Of a stretch of DNA of 64,000 nucleotides, positions 12,111 to 23,690 are shown piece after piece. The position numbers and the translations under genes are program-made. The DNA is from Zoroaster sp. YZ-2022 (lineage: Eukaryota > Echinodermata > Asteroidea > Forcipulatida > Zoroasteridae), in NCBI GenBank assembly GCA_029582265.1, contig CM055823.1:8168020-8232019 (forward strand). Reading direction: 5' to 3'. Position 1 is the stretch's first letter. Each line of letters opens with the position of its first letter. A model generated the notes under the pieces. It saw nothing but the letters and a program-made list of their open reading frames with translations, was not told the origin of the DNA and did not search any database.

Positions 12111-12940
12111 AAAGAGGAATTTGGGTGTGGAATCGGTCTAGTACATGTACAGGAAGGCAAAGGGCTAGTTATGTACACAAAATAGTGTAAAAGCCAAAAT
12201 TGTATTTAAATCAAAATTTATATTTTCTTTAAATTAAGTGTGAATTTATTACACAAAAAGTAACTTTGATGGGGGTATTGCTCAATTTGGTATTGGGTTG
12301 AATAAAGTCTTAGGGCCTAAGTCACATGGGCATTGTCTTAGGCCAAGTAAAAACAAGAAGCAGTTTCTCATCCAGTCTGGAAAAAGGAAAGAGGCGGCCC
12401 TTTTTTCAAGATAGCGGAATTTGTTTTCTGCCAAGATGGCGGCAGTTTTGACCACCTGATTTAATAAACCAGTCTTTCCTCTTCCATTGGCTACAATGTT
12501 ATCGGAAACAAGAAAAAAACAAGGTTTTGGTTAAATTGGTGTTTTTTATGCGGAATTGTTCATTTTAAACATTAAACGAAATTATTTGTTTCAATTTAAA
12601 AAACAATTTAAAAAAATCCATGCAGCCGTGAAAAAGGATGCGGGCGGGGACGAGAAACTGCCTTTTCTTTTTACTTGGCCTTACTATCCCCTATTTTTCC
12701 TAACCCCTCCATGCTATCCCCAAGAATATTATTTGGCCAGGACTATTTTAATTCAGGAGCCAACTAGCTGGAAATATTTTTCATCAAATTTGTTTATCAA
12801 ACAACAATTATGGGAACCAGTTAAAATTGATATAAATTACATGGCATTTTCGCTGGTGAAAGGTCCAAGCCATATTTCTACTGAGCAACACTTTTCTGAG
12901 CTTAATAATTAAGTTTGTGTACTTGGCTGTTTTATGAATA
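12111..12940. other. Gene-free stretch with an unassigned 118-codon ORF
   Basis: The open stretch 12556-12912 (plus) starts with an internal ATG-less context and shows no domain that I recognise. Its Lys/Phe/Tyr-rich composition is that expected of AT-rich noncoding DNA. 'caagatggcggc' at about 12433 is YY1-like, but alone it is not evidence of a promoter. Confidence 0.35.
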
Positions 12941-12943
12941 GGA

Positions 12944-13416
12944 GTGTGGGTTTGCAACAGAGGGTGCTCTACTGATCCGGAATAGAAGCAACTGATCCGG
13001 AACTGGTCAAACGGATGACGACACTTTTCTCAAAGCCTCTTCCAAAATATTAATCTTTTTTGTCAATGGATACTTGGTGAGTTTTATGACATGTTTAGGT
13101 AAACTGATTGATGTATTTCGTTTAAGTTGTCGAAGAAATTGCGACGAAGGCAGCGTGAATTCAAAAAGTGATCCGGAACTGGTACCGGGGCTGTATACGA
13201 TGATTTCCTCAGTCATGTCAGTCTGATCTTGTCAACTCGCCCATAAGTGACCACACAGTCATTGTACATGCGCAGCGGCAACTATAATAGGATCCTTCTA
13301 TTTTCTGAAGGGGAGGATTTTTTTTTAGAAGGGAAACCATCATAAAAGTGGATTTTAAAGATAGTTTTTGCTTTCTGTACGGAAAGAATGTCGTGTGTCT
13401 GTGTGTGGGTTTGCAA
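12944..13416. mobile_element. Insertion bracketed by a 14-bp direct repeat
   Basis: GTGTGGGTTTGCAA occurs at 12944-12957 and 13403-13416. Between them lies a ~445-bp segment carrying three copies of 'tgatccggaa' (about 12974, 12992, 13170), then 'cagtcatgtcagtctgatctt' and the 'gtacggaaagaatgtcg' terminus shared with the MITE family at 27758 and 44753. The length of the direct repeat is unusual for a cut-and-paste element. Coincidence with the GTGTGTGT context is possible. Confidence 0.5.
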
Positions 13417-13675
13417 ACTGTCCTATGATATATAAAGGGAACAATAGATTCTTGGACAGCGGTTCTTTGTTATAAGTTGTCATCGGAAGACGTTATGTAC
13501 AAAACCAATAGAGATTACTTCAAACAATAGAACAATTGAGGTCTTCAGACTGCTTGAAATGCATGACTGTGTGTGTAAGACATGTTATGCATTTTCAGGA
13601 GCCCATGTATTTGGAATTTTATCAAATTGAGAGATAATTCAAAAAACAAACATGAATCACATGGTGTTACCGCAA

Positions 13676-14045
13676 TTAACCCTCCTATGCCCAGGCTGAA
13701 ATTTGGTCCAGTAAGCACCGCACCCACAGACAGTCACTTGAGTATTTTTGGTTGCATTGCCAATTGTTCACACATGTGTATAAGAGTGCTGGAGATAGTG
13801 GCAAAGTCAAACACACTTGTGTATGTCTTACAAGTTATATGCAGAGTCACACAGAGCTGTGTATGTACTGCATAAGTTATAGCAGCAGACTCATATGTAT
13901 ATGTACAGTTGAGTGGTTTTGGTTTGACCTCCTACCACAGCCACATGTCCTTGCATTTATTTGAGTGCACTGCACAAAGTCAATGGGTTGGGAGTGACAT
14001 ACAAATTTTGAGTGTCTTTGATTGTTAAACCTATAGGAGAGTTAA
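13676..14045. mobile_element. 370-bp TTAA-flanked MITE (TTAACCCTCCTAT family)
   Basis: It starts TTAACCCTCCTATGCCCAGG and ends CCTATAGGAGAGTTAA, with TTAA at both borders, as in piggyBac/Kolobok-type targets. An inverted full copy is at 46779-47128, and a third copy, split by another insertion, is at 61134-62377. It lies in the NLR-1 intron at a position where the NLR-2 intron lacks it. Confidence 0.8.
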
Positions 14046-14116
14046 TCTTACTTAAATCCTCTTCACCATGCAAAGCTACAAGTTTTACCAAACATGAATC
14101 ATTTGTGGTGAATGTA

Positions 14117-14236
14117 CCAGTACACTGTGGTGTTACACCACTGGTGTTTATATTAGGCAACTCGCACAATATAAACACCATGGAAGAATAAATTTGACAC
14201 CACTAGTGTTATTTTAACACCTCAGTTTTTGCAGGG
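14117..14236. mobile_element. ~120-bp MITE-like insertion (GGTGTTATTTTAACACC family)
   Basis: The paralogous NLR-2 intron passes from 'gtggtgaatgta' straight to the 'gtaagttgag' segment. Here about 120 bp intervene, with 'actgtggtgttacaccactgg' at one end and 'ttattttaacacctcagttttt' plus 'gcaggg' at the other. A related end ('ggtgttattttaacacc...tttttgcagag') is at about 31061-31095. Confidence 0.6.
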
Positions 14237-14269
14237 TATTTGCGTAAGTTGAGCCTTCCGACTTCTATT

Positions 14270-14583
14270 TTAACCCTCCTACTATAGCTGCACTTTAGTG
14301 GGAAGCTGCTATAGTGGTCAAAACCAGTCATCTGCCTGTTTTGTCTGTTGACCCAAATGTGCACACAGGGGCATTTTTGACTGGTTTTTGCTGTCATTTT
14401 GACCACCTTGAACAATACCAGACAATGCTTTTACCAGTCAAACGGTCGACTCATTTTGACCTGTAAATGTACTTACTACACGTAAGGTTTGACAGTGTTT
14501 GACTTTTAGGTGCACTAGATATACCTTGGCAAGTATATCAATATTTTGACTGTTTTTGACCCTTGTAGTAGCAGGAGGGTTAA
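14270..14583. mobile_element. 314-bp TTAA-flanked MITE (TTAACCCTCCTACTA family)
   Basis: Borders are TTAACCCTCCTACTATAG and TAGTAGCAGGAGGGTTAA. The interior repeats 'ttttgact'/'gtcaaa' many times. A second full copy is at 54062-54348 in the same orientation. It is absent from the orthologous position of the NLR-2 intron. Confidence 0.85.
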
Positions 14584-14932
14584 CTATTTCTATTTCATGA
14601 CTAATGAATGGTACTATTAAAGGAATGTTTGTATACTAACTGGCGAAGCAAATTATTTTATAGCAATTAAGGTTAATAGCCAGAGCTGTTTCTGTATTAT
14701 TAATCTGAAGCATTAAATTTAGCAATAATTAGCCAAATTTACCAACATTAGCAAAATGTTGTATTATGCGGCATATCTCATATGCAAATCAGCCGAATGC
14801 AATAGTACCAGTGTCTTTGCTATTGACATTAAATTGGGTCCCGATTTGTATTCCTATATAACTGTATTGATAGTCATTGAAGTAGATGTAGGCATAATGT
14901 ATTTGTTTTCTTTTCTGTCAATTTGTACATAG

Positions 14933-15109
14933 ATCCTCCAGGGGCAGGTTATCACCATACATTGGTTCCATACGCAGGCAGTTTACAACAATCTCAGCAG
15001 TTAACATTACAGATTAATGTACAGCATTTGAATGCCAGTCATCACGACATGGCATTGTTTGTGGACCCAGTAATACAACCGGATTTCCATATCCATCGGG
15101 CACATTATG
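14933..15109 (+). CDS. NLR-1 upstream exon (linker exon)
   Basis: This exon is defined by comparison with NLR-2 exon 3 (34723-34911). Both follow the acceptor 'tttgtacatag' and end at a donor 'G|GTAATGACA'. It is phase 1 at both ends and joins in frame to the main NACHT exon at 17921. It encodes about 59 residues beginning PPGAGYHHTLVPYAGS, rich in His, Gln and Leu, with no catalytic motif. In such receptors this segment lies between the N-terminal region and NACHT. The intron that follows (15110-17920) holds a mariner-type element. The exons further upstream were not found. A donor similar to that of NLR-2 exon 2 is at 13574 ('gtgt|gtaagac'), but the codons before it do not resemble NLR-2 exon 2. 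Confidence 0.75.
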
Positions 15110-15229
15110 GTAATGACATTTTGTTCTATGAGTACTCCATTCTGTACTGTGACATTATGACGATAAAATACTCTGAATCCTAATCTGCCCACCAGTACAC
15201 AGAGTATCTCAATTGCAATAATTTAAAAA

Positions 15230-15880
15230 GCAGTTCATATAAATATCATGTACAGTATAATTTTGATAACAAATGAAGTTTCTGTCAGCGGGACCATGGT
15301 CGAACGTTGCCGCGTGGGAAGGCGGACAGTCTACTGTCGGTATTTGATCTAACTCGGCCTCGTCCTCGTCCTAATGAGAAAATCTGTGTCCCCTCGTTCC
15401 TTTTTAAAGGATGGTAGAATGGACCAGGGCCAACGATATGCTGCAAGTTCATAACCATTGGGAACGTAGTTCCATAGCACGCGCCACGCGGCCCGGTTAA
15501 CATTACACAAACCACATCAGCGTGTATTCGGGAACCAGACATCGTTCATATTTTAATTTTCTGCTTACTTTGGGGGATTACACGTTTCCTCGGTTTCAGT
15601 GGGTCCTGTACATTGTAGGCCTACATGAACATGCACAATGGGGCGGCTGGCTGCACGTGCAGTTAGCATCAAATTTGTTGGCATAAAACCCGATTTGTTG
15701 GCAAATAATTATTATACACACATTATTTTTAAAACTAACCTATAATCATGTACTAAATACATGTTTATGATGGACACCAGACTGGGCCATCATGACGGGT
15801 AGCCTAGGCAGGCAGGGTGAAAATGGCCCCAACCCGTCCAAACCAGTTTTTATTACCAGTGTTGCTCTGTACACGATGAT
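15230..15880. other. Intron sequence, with a GC-richer unrecognised segment
   Basis: The segment at 15290-15540 stands out as GC-richer ('cgcgccacgcggcccgg') and is open on the minus strand for 85 codons. I recognise no family. It has no counterpart in the NLR-2 intron, so it is probably another inserted fragment. Confidence 0.4.
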
Positions 15881-15883
15881 ATA

Positions 15884-17723
15884 CAGTGCGTATCAAAAAA
15901 AAGGTAATCCGAATTCAGGGGGTTAATATGCCAAGGTTATTTAGTTTGACAATTTACATGTAGTTTACCAAAGAAGAGGAACTCCTCAGCTTTCCATTGA
16001 TACCTTTATTGACCCATTGCTGTCACAAATGACCGAGTACATTGTTATTGAAAATGACAAATTCAAATCGCATTTTTGCAAGTTTGGCTAATCAGTGCAA
16101 GGCAGGATAATCAGTGAAAGTCAGTATGATAAACCCGATTTTCTTTAGGAATGACTGGACATTATTCAAGAAGAATCTCTTCTAACATTGCCCTTTTATG
16201 CACCCACACCTTCAACATGTCCACCTCCCCTTTCGACACAAAGCTGGCAGCGACGGAGCATGTCCTGCACTGTTCGTCTCACCATAGCCAGAACATTGCG
16301 TAAAGCATCCACTTCATTTCGAATACAGCCCTGCAATTCATCAAGATCACGGGGAGGAGTTGCAAACACCTTGTTCTTCAAATGTCCCCAAAGGAAATAA
16401 TCACATGGTGTGAGGTCAGGTTATCTTGGTGGCCATTCCACCTCATGGTTGACGGCGATGACTCGTTCGCCAAAGACTTCCTCAGACGATCTCGGACAGC
16501 GATAAGGCGATGTGCTGGGGCGCCGTCTTGGGCCCACCCTTAACTTGACTAATTTTCTTGCTAGCCCTCACCTTGAGTGGCCTTTTGGCCTTGTGATGGG
16601 CGACTTACATAAAAAAATTAAAAAACAGCTGCCTGATGAACCCACGAACCTGTCGCTCAAAGTGTTCCTGCAGCTGCGGTAAAACGTTATCATTGAGCAT
16701 CTGCAGATACATGTTACCATTGACATTCCTTTGAAAGAAAAACGGTCCGATCAGCTGACCACTTCCACAAAGTCCTAACCAAACAGTCCACTTTTGTCGA
16801 CTCATGTTAACCTCAAAATTGAATTCTGGGGGTGTCTTGCTGGTGCATATTCAAGTACATTATGTTTATTGACCTTGCCGTTCATGGAGAAAGCAGCTTA
16901 AATGGCCGATTACGAGATTCCGCAGAAAATTGATATCTCTCTCGGTACCGGCTATCAACCATCTGGCAAACGCCAGCCTTCTAGCAAAATCTCCTGGCGT
17001 AAGTTGATGTCGGATGTGAATCCGATATGGATGCTGGTGGAGGTCCAATCTCGTGATTCTGTTGAATGTCGCCAAAGGCAATCCCAGCCCATTTCGCCTT
17101 GTGCTGGTGTCCATAGGATGCTCAAAAAGTTGCTGCCTTACTGCTGAAATGTTCCCTTCTGATCGCCCTGTGCGCCTCCTTCCAGAATTCCCCTTGTTGC
17201 GGTTGAGGCTAGTGCCATAATCTTGATATTTTCTAACATTCGCCCAGATGGTTTTGGCTGCTGGGGGCTCCCGTTCTGGGAAACATTCCCTGAAAGCATC
17301 GCGAGTTTGCTGAAATGTTGTAACCACGAAAGTTCGCTGTTCAGTCGTTAGTTGTACCATCTTTCCAACTACCTGTCCCTAAACCCAGGCCCTTCTTAAA
17401 TACCCAACTTGAAGAAAAGGATGTCGTAACGGACGATTACCGCACCAGCTTAAAAATCTTAGATAATCAACTAGGTAGTCAAGTGATGCGTCCATTTCAG
17501 ACTGCCTTGAACTGATTATCCAAACTTGCAAAAATGCGATTTGAATTGGCCATTTTCAATAACAATGTACTCAGTCATGTGTGACAGCAATGGGTCAATA
17601 AAGGTATCAATGGAAAGCTGAGGAGTTCCTCTTCTTTGGTAAACTACATGTAAATTGTCAAACTAAATAACCTTGGCATATCAACCCCCTGAATTCGGAT
17701 TACCTTTTTTTTGATACGCACTG
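15884..17723 (-). mobile_element. Mariner/Tc1-type element with long terminal inverted repeats
   Basis: The ends are CAGTGCGTATCAAAAAAAAG and its reverse complement, flanked by TA at 15882-15883 and 17724-17725. The inverted repeats extend about 220 bp inward: 'ttatttagtttgacaattta', 'aggaactcctcagctttcca' and 'caaatcgcatttttgcaag' all recur inverted near 17490-17690. The element is 1840 bp. It encodes a decayed transposase on the minus strand and sits in the intron before the main exon of NLR-1. Confidence 0.9.
16196..17360 (-). pseudogene. Decayed mariner-type (DD..D) transposase
   Basis: The N-terminal part is intact for 164 codons from ATG 17360. A helix-turn-helix start ('LTTEQRTFVVTTFQQTRD', followed by ECFPEREPPAAKTIW) is followed by the linker HQLTPGDFARRLAFARWL typical of this family. 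The reading frame then shifts near 16900, at the place where a GDEA-type first catalytic Asp is expected, and that motif is not intact. Later pieces are still readable in other frames: WTVWLGLCGSGQLIGPFFF (about 16790), AQDGAPAHRL with the second Asp (about 16520), and PDLTPCDYFLWGHLKNKVF with the third (about 16400), the last preceded by an in-frame stop. At least two frameshifts and one stop make it non-functional. Its host element keeps well-paired ends, so it could still be mobilised in trans. Confidence 0.85.
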
Positions 17724-17920
17724 TATATAGCTAAAACGATCACGCTGTAATCAGGCGGAAACTAAAGTGATTCCAAATTGTAAAAACTTTTTGGTAGCAA
17801 ATGTAAAACAAACCATGTATATGTTTCACTTTGACTCGACCATCACGCATTTCAATAGTGTCCATTTGTTTTGTGTTCCTTTTTCTATTTTACTAATGTT
17901 GAACTATTTTGTATTTACAG

Positions 17921-20805
17921 GAGCATGGTCCCGCACATATCCTTCACAAATTACCGGTGACATATGTAATGCAGCACTAAAATCACAGTACAAAACAACA
18001 GGTAGCTATGTGAATCTAATTCCTTGGATTGATGATGATCAGACGCACATTGAAATTTATACAAAATTGCAGCTGGAAAAAAATGAAGGTGTAGCAGTTT
18101 TCAAAGAGAAAGAGATATTGAATTCGATCGAGTATGACAAGATATTCCTCATTAAGTCAAGAGAAGACAATTTTGTTAAGCGACTTATTTTCTTTGGCGA
18201 AGGTGGTGTAGGGAAGTCAACGTTCTTTGATAAGATTGCCTACGACTGGGCTGTTGGTTCCAGTCATGTACTCAACAAGTACAAACTTGTATTCCATTTG
18301 AAAATGTGTGCATTAGAGCAAAGCTCAAACCTTATTGATGCAATCTTTGATCAACTTCTCGCACAAGACACAGACATTACTAAACATAGCTTGAAGTCAT
18401 TTATCGTCCAATACTCTGATGTAGTTTTGATACTTTTGGATGGTTTTGATGAGTTGACAACAACAATGCTCACTGAAAACGAATTTGGATCAATCCTAAG
18501 AGCCCTGAATAGAAAAACATACCGTGAATGTTGCATAGGTGTAACAACCCGTACCTCCCATCTTGAGCGATTAAGGAACAAATCATTGGTTCAAAATCCA
18601 TGCATACACCTAAAGGTTCTTGGATTTACAAAAGATGATGTGGAAGAATATGTCGGAAGGTTTTTCAGGGGAAACAGTAAGGCACTTATGAAGACAATTA
18701 AAAGTTCAGATGTGCTTTCTGACTTGGCAAGGAATCCAATGTTACTTCTCCTGATTTGTGTAATTTGGAGAGAAGATGAGGCACTTCCATCAACCATGTC
18801 GTGCTTCTACAATCAGGCAGTGGATTACATATTCAGAAGGAAAAGCCATGAGTCTGACGAAGAAATATCAGAAGCTTTGATCAAAATTGGAGAAGTAGCA
18901 CTGAATGGACTCCTTGACCCAGAACTAAAACTTGCATTTCCAGAGTCTGAATTTGACAAAAATACACTTGCCCTTGCGCTGAAGGTAGGCTTCCTAAACA
19001 GTCAGAGGGTTTTCAAGAACCACAAATCATATAACAGCATTCAGTTCCTGCATGAAACATTCCAGGAATTGTGTGCTGCAAAATACTGGCAGAGCCTACC
19101 TCCAATCCAATTTGAAAATATTTTGGATCGTGTATGTGATGGAACATACAACATAAGCGATTTTGAGTATCTCCTTCGCTTTTGTTGTGGTGACAATGAA
19201 GTGTGCATGAAGAGAATCTTAATTCCACTCCTAAACCCTGAATTAGAATTAAACCAGTTGGCATTAAATTGTTATTTTGAGGGTCAGTCAAAAGAGATAC
19301 CTTCAGAGACGTATATCAAGTCACTGGTTACAGATACCATATACGTTGATGGTTCTATTAATGATTTCCACTCACTCATGTTCCTTCTGTCAAATGTTTG
19401 CAAGTCAGTGTTCGGAAGAAATTATCTTGGAAAAATTGAACATATTACATTGTGTTCCGTATTCATAACGGGGTCAGTGGATTTATTTGCTCTAGCACTG
19501 AGTATCATGACAAATGTAAGAACTCTTATCTTGTATGACTGTTCACAGTCTAGCAGTGATTTGAAGACACTTGCATTGTCCTTGAAAGACAACACATGCT
19601 TGAATGAATTAAGTCTTGATGGTAATACAATGTTAGGATGCACAGCTTCACAGTGGGCTCCTCATATTCAACACTTGAAAACCCTAAGAACTTTATCTGT
19701 ATGTAATTGCAACATACAGCCTGAAGATATGGAACACATCATGAAGAATGTCGGTAAAAGCAATATTGAATGTGAGGTTAGAATCGTGGGTAACGAAGCA
19801 CTGGGTGGCAAGGCTAAAATATGGTCTCGTTATTTGTGTCTCGTGATACACATCAAGGAGCTGGACCTGGGTGGTTGCTCATTGGTATGCAATGATATTG
19901 AACATATTGCTAATGCATTGAGTGAAATGACCAACTTGACCCTCTTGTTCCTAAGAAGTAACCCATCCTTAGGAGGGTCTGCCTTTGTGTGGTCCTGCTA
20001 TTTGTGTCGCATGATACACATCAAGAAGCTGGACCTGGGTTATTGCTCATTGGTATGTAATGATGTTAAACATATTGCTTATGCATTGAGTAAAATGCCC
20101 AACCTGACCGACTTGTCCTTACAGGGAAACTCATCCTTAGGGTCTGCCAATGTGTGGTCTCGTTATTTGTGTCTCGTGATACACATCAAGAAGCTGGACC
20201 TGGGTTGGTGCTCATTGGTATACAATGATATTGAACATATTGCTTATGCATTGAGTAAAATGACCGACCTGACTGACTTGTCCCTAGAGGGAAACTCATC
20301 CTTAGGAGGGTCTGCCAATGTGTGGTCTCGTTATTTGTGTTTCATGATACACATCAAGAAGCTGGACCTGGGTTATTGCTCATTGGTATGTAATGATGTT
20401 AAACATATTGCTTATGCATTGAGTAAAATGCCCAACCTGACCGACTTGTCCTTACAGGGAAACTCATCCTTAGGATGGTCTGCCAGTGTGTGGTGCTGTT
20501 ATTTGTGTCTCATGAAGCACCTGCAGGTGCTGGACCTGGGTAATTACTCCATGGATAGTAATGATGTGATCAGTGTTGTTGAGTCCTTGAGTGAAATGAC
20601 CAGTCTGACTCTTGTAAACCTGTCATATAACACTTTATGGCTTATCCAATCTGAACAAAGTTTGCGTCCATCTAGTGATGCACAACATCGTATGCTTTAT
20701 CTCGATGAATCCCTCAACAATGCAGACAGAACAACGATCTCTGAATTGTTGGCCAACATGACAAATCCATTTTCTGTCGAATATGTTGATAACTTGTTCG
20801 TTTGA
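17921..20805 (+). CDS. NLR-1 main exon: NACHT domain plus leucine-rich repeats
   Basis: This is a cytosolic NOD-like receptor, by family knowledge an innate-immune ATP-dependent oligomerisation switch. The exon starts after 'gtatttacag' (17920). Methionines upstream are intronic. It is phase 1 and open for 961 codons to TGA at 20803. A pre-NACHT segment (PWIDDDQTHIEIYTKLQLEK) leads to Walker A GEGGVGKST (18196-18222) and Walker B LILLDGFDEL (about 18426-18455). Then come a sensor-like TTRTSHLERL, PMLLLLICVIW in the helical domain and the winged-helix/HD2 signature FLHETFQELCAAKYW (about 19045). Ribonuclease-inhibitor-type LRRs run from about 19490 to 20640, including five near-identical 56-residue double repeats. 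The C-terminus is short after the LRRs, with no membrane segment. Close paralogue: 36904-39476. Ligand unknown. Confidence 0.93.
19800..20560 (+). repeat. 168-bp double-LRR units inside NLR-1
   Basis: 'tatttgtgtc' phases at 19831, 19999, 20164, 20332 and 20500. Spacing is 168, 165, 168 and 168 bp, and the 165-bp unit lost one codon in the 'ccttagg' stretch. Each unit encodes two LRRs of the LDLG.CSLV.ND and LSL.GNSSLGG types. Units 2 and 4 are almost identical over their whole length, which suggests recent unequal exchange or conversion. NLR-2 has three such units, more diverged from one another. Confidence 0.9.
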
Positions 20806-21177
20806 ATGGGACACATCATAGCTTTATTCTTAGATAACACAGTATGTTATATCAGATGGTATATTATAGTTCGCCGTCTTTTAAGCCCAGAGATCTCAGT
20901 AGAGCATACAGCTGATGACTGTTTGCCTATTATATAAAGTATTCTTATCAAGTGTTGAGGATTGATGTAAGCCTGTTAGCAACATGAATCAATTATCTCT
21001 TAATCCTGTGTTATTGTTCTGATTTCTTGTTTCTAACTTAGTAACATTTTCCTCTATGTATATACAAAACAATGCAGCTGACTTATTTACCTTTCCACAC
21101 TGCTGCATATTATGTTATGAAGGATAAACTAATAAAGGATGGACTCGATTCCACTGGAATCAATCCTTTGTTATTGC
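20806..21177 (+). other. NLR-1 3' untranslated region
   Basis: This sequence after the stop is conserved with the region after NLR-2 (39480-40030). A canonical AATAAA at 21131-21136 is a plausible poly(A) signal, about 330 nt past the stop. Confidence 0.55.
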
Positions 21178-22000
21178 GACTTGGATAGTAATGATGAGAT
21201 TGTTACTCAGTCCTTGAGTGAAATGGCAAACCCATTTTATATCAAATATGATGACTTGTTCGATTGAATGAGACACATCGTGGCTTTATTCTTAATAGAA
21301 GTATGTTATAGTTCACCGTCTTTTAAGTCCAGAGATCTCAGTAGAGCATACAGCTGATGACTGTTTGCCTATTATATAAAGTATTCTTATCATGTATTGA
21401 GGATTGATGTAAGCGTGTTATCTCTTAATCCTATGTTTTATTGTTCTGATTTCTTATTTCTAACTTAGTAACATTTTACTCATCCAACTAGAAGCAGAAG
21501 CTCTATGTATATACAAAACAATGCAGGTGACTTATTTACCTTGCCACACTGCTGCATATTATGTTATGAAGGATAAACTAATAAAGGATGGACTCGATTC
21601 CACTGGAATCAATCCTTTGTTATTGCGACTTGGATAGTAATGATGAGATTGTTACTCAGTCCTTGAGTGAAATGGCAAACCCATTTTATATCAAATATGA
21701 TGACTTGTTCGATTGAATGAGACACATCGTGGCTTTATTCTTAATAGAAGTATGTTATAGTTCACCGTCTTTTAAGTCCAGAGATCTCAGTAGAGCATAC
21801 AGCTGATGACTGTTTGCCTATTATATAAAGTATTCTTATCATGTATTGAGGATTGATGTAAGCGTGTTATCTCTTAATCCTATGTTTTATTGTTCTGATT
21901 TCTTATTTCTAACTTAGTAACATTTTACTCATCCAACTAGAAGCAGAAGCTCTATGTATATACAAAACAATGCAGGTGACTTATTTACCTTACCACACTG
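21178..22000 (+). repeat. 449-bp tandem duplication carrying the decayed NLR tail
   Basis: Two copies start at 21178 and 21627, with all landmarks offset by exactly 449 bp (for example 'ctctatgta' at 21052, 21501 and 21950, the first being the parental 3' UTR). Each copy opens with a remnant of the last LRR codons ('gatagtaatgatgagattgt', then 'cagtccttgagtgaaatgg'). It passes directly to the C-terminal codons and TGA, with about 160 bp of LRR coding deleted, then repeats the 3' UTR. The last copy breaks off near 22000. Confidence 0.85.
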
Positions 22001-23690
22001 CCGCACATCATATTCTCCTGAGGACGATCAGAGCATACTGATCGAAACATTGAGTTGTAACCTCCAGTTCTTTTCAGAACTACTTACTACTCAATTGAGA
22101 GAATTTCACATGGTCACCACAATTAGTATTACTCGCACATCATATTGTTGTTACGGAGGATAAATTAATTGATTGCCTTGAGTGAAACACTTATTTATTG
22201 CTGTACTGTACACTGTAATGATGGTACACAATATATGGGAAGCTACATGTATGTTATGTAATAAGGACTAACTCTTAGAGCACGCTTCCAATTTATGGTC
22301 CAGTATAAATATATACATGTATATCTAGAGGCAACACAGTACCGTATATAGTGCTATACATATCATAATATTATTCTGTGGATTTACCGGTTTCTGAATT
22401 GGAAAATTTGCATTTGAGTACTTTGTTCTTATGCTTTTCAATATTACTACATGTATAGTTACCATGGCATCTGTGTAAACTTCTGTCCAATGAGAAACCT
22501 CCACTCCGCATGCAATGTTATTGACAATTTGGAATTTGACGAATAGTTTCAAATTATCAGTTAGCTGAGGTTTGAATTTTTTTAAGAGAGATCTGAACAA
22601 ATATATTCATAATTAACCTTTTGCCATTTTAGATAATTATTATCCATTTTAATACATTGTACAATGACGCCGATATTATCCGTGTTACTTACATGGGTTT
22701 TGACCAATACTTCGGTAATTTTGTCTTTGCAAGGCCGATATCAAGACGTAAGATGACGATTAATTTTTGTTTTACCTCATTTGTGTGCAGTACATCTATG
22801 GGTTTTGTCTGAATTTGAGCAAAGGGATTCAGAAAGTTGTTTCCAATATTTGACCGTGAACTTAGATAATATGTATGTTGTTCAGTTTTCTTATGACATA
22901 ACCACTAAACAAATGATGTCAATTATTCATATTTACTGAGAGATCCCCTCTTCAAGGAATGCATGCAGAAAACTATGGAAACCCATTCATGCCAGTCTTG
23001 TAACAAACAATAATTTATTTTGAATATTATCAGAAATACTTTGGCGAGTATTCGCAATAATTATGTACATTTACAATCACTAAGTTAAGAATAATTATTC
23101 GCCCTTTTGGGTATGGCGCCCTTAGTGTTTAACGATCGATCGTATACAGTTCCTGATCAGGGCTGAGCTGGTTTCACTTCAAACATTGTCTGTTATCAAA
23201 ATGATTTCAGTATCAAACAATAAAACAACCTTGGTTACCATATAATATGAATATTTGAAAACTATGATTAAATAAAAGCCAAAGAAGTGTGAATTGTGAG
23301 CAATGATGGAACTTAATTGTAACAAACTAACATCAGTAAATTCGCCTCAATGAATTTATGAAAAATTCATATAATCAAAACACATGGCTTTTGGCTGTAC
23401 ATGCTTAAATATTTTCGCTCTTATGTTGAACGTTTTATGTTTCATATTTAGATATATATTTAAATTTAAATGTATAATATATTTTGGGAAAGTTGTACAT
23501 TAATTTATAATACAAAATACTACAGAACCTAAATACTGTAAATTATCGCTCACGATATTGAACGTTTGAATATGTTAAAAGAATGCCATACAATCTATAT
23601 TGAAGATCATATTGTTTTTATATTGAATATGTTATTTATCAATTTACAAATGTTAAAGATGGATCGCCTGTGTTTTACCGGCAATTTCCA
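22001..23690. other. Gene-free stretch
   Basis: AT-rich DNA without a recognisable gene, array or element end. Short open stretches on both strands have no domain signature. Confidence 0.45.

Noticed and set aside
17767..17920. N-terminal extension of the NLR-1 open frame (first 51 codons, from 17767)
   Set aside because: A splice acceptor 'gtatttacag' at 17920 is conserved with NLR-2, and homology between the paralogues' coding sequence begins right after it. The extension is intron read-through.
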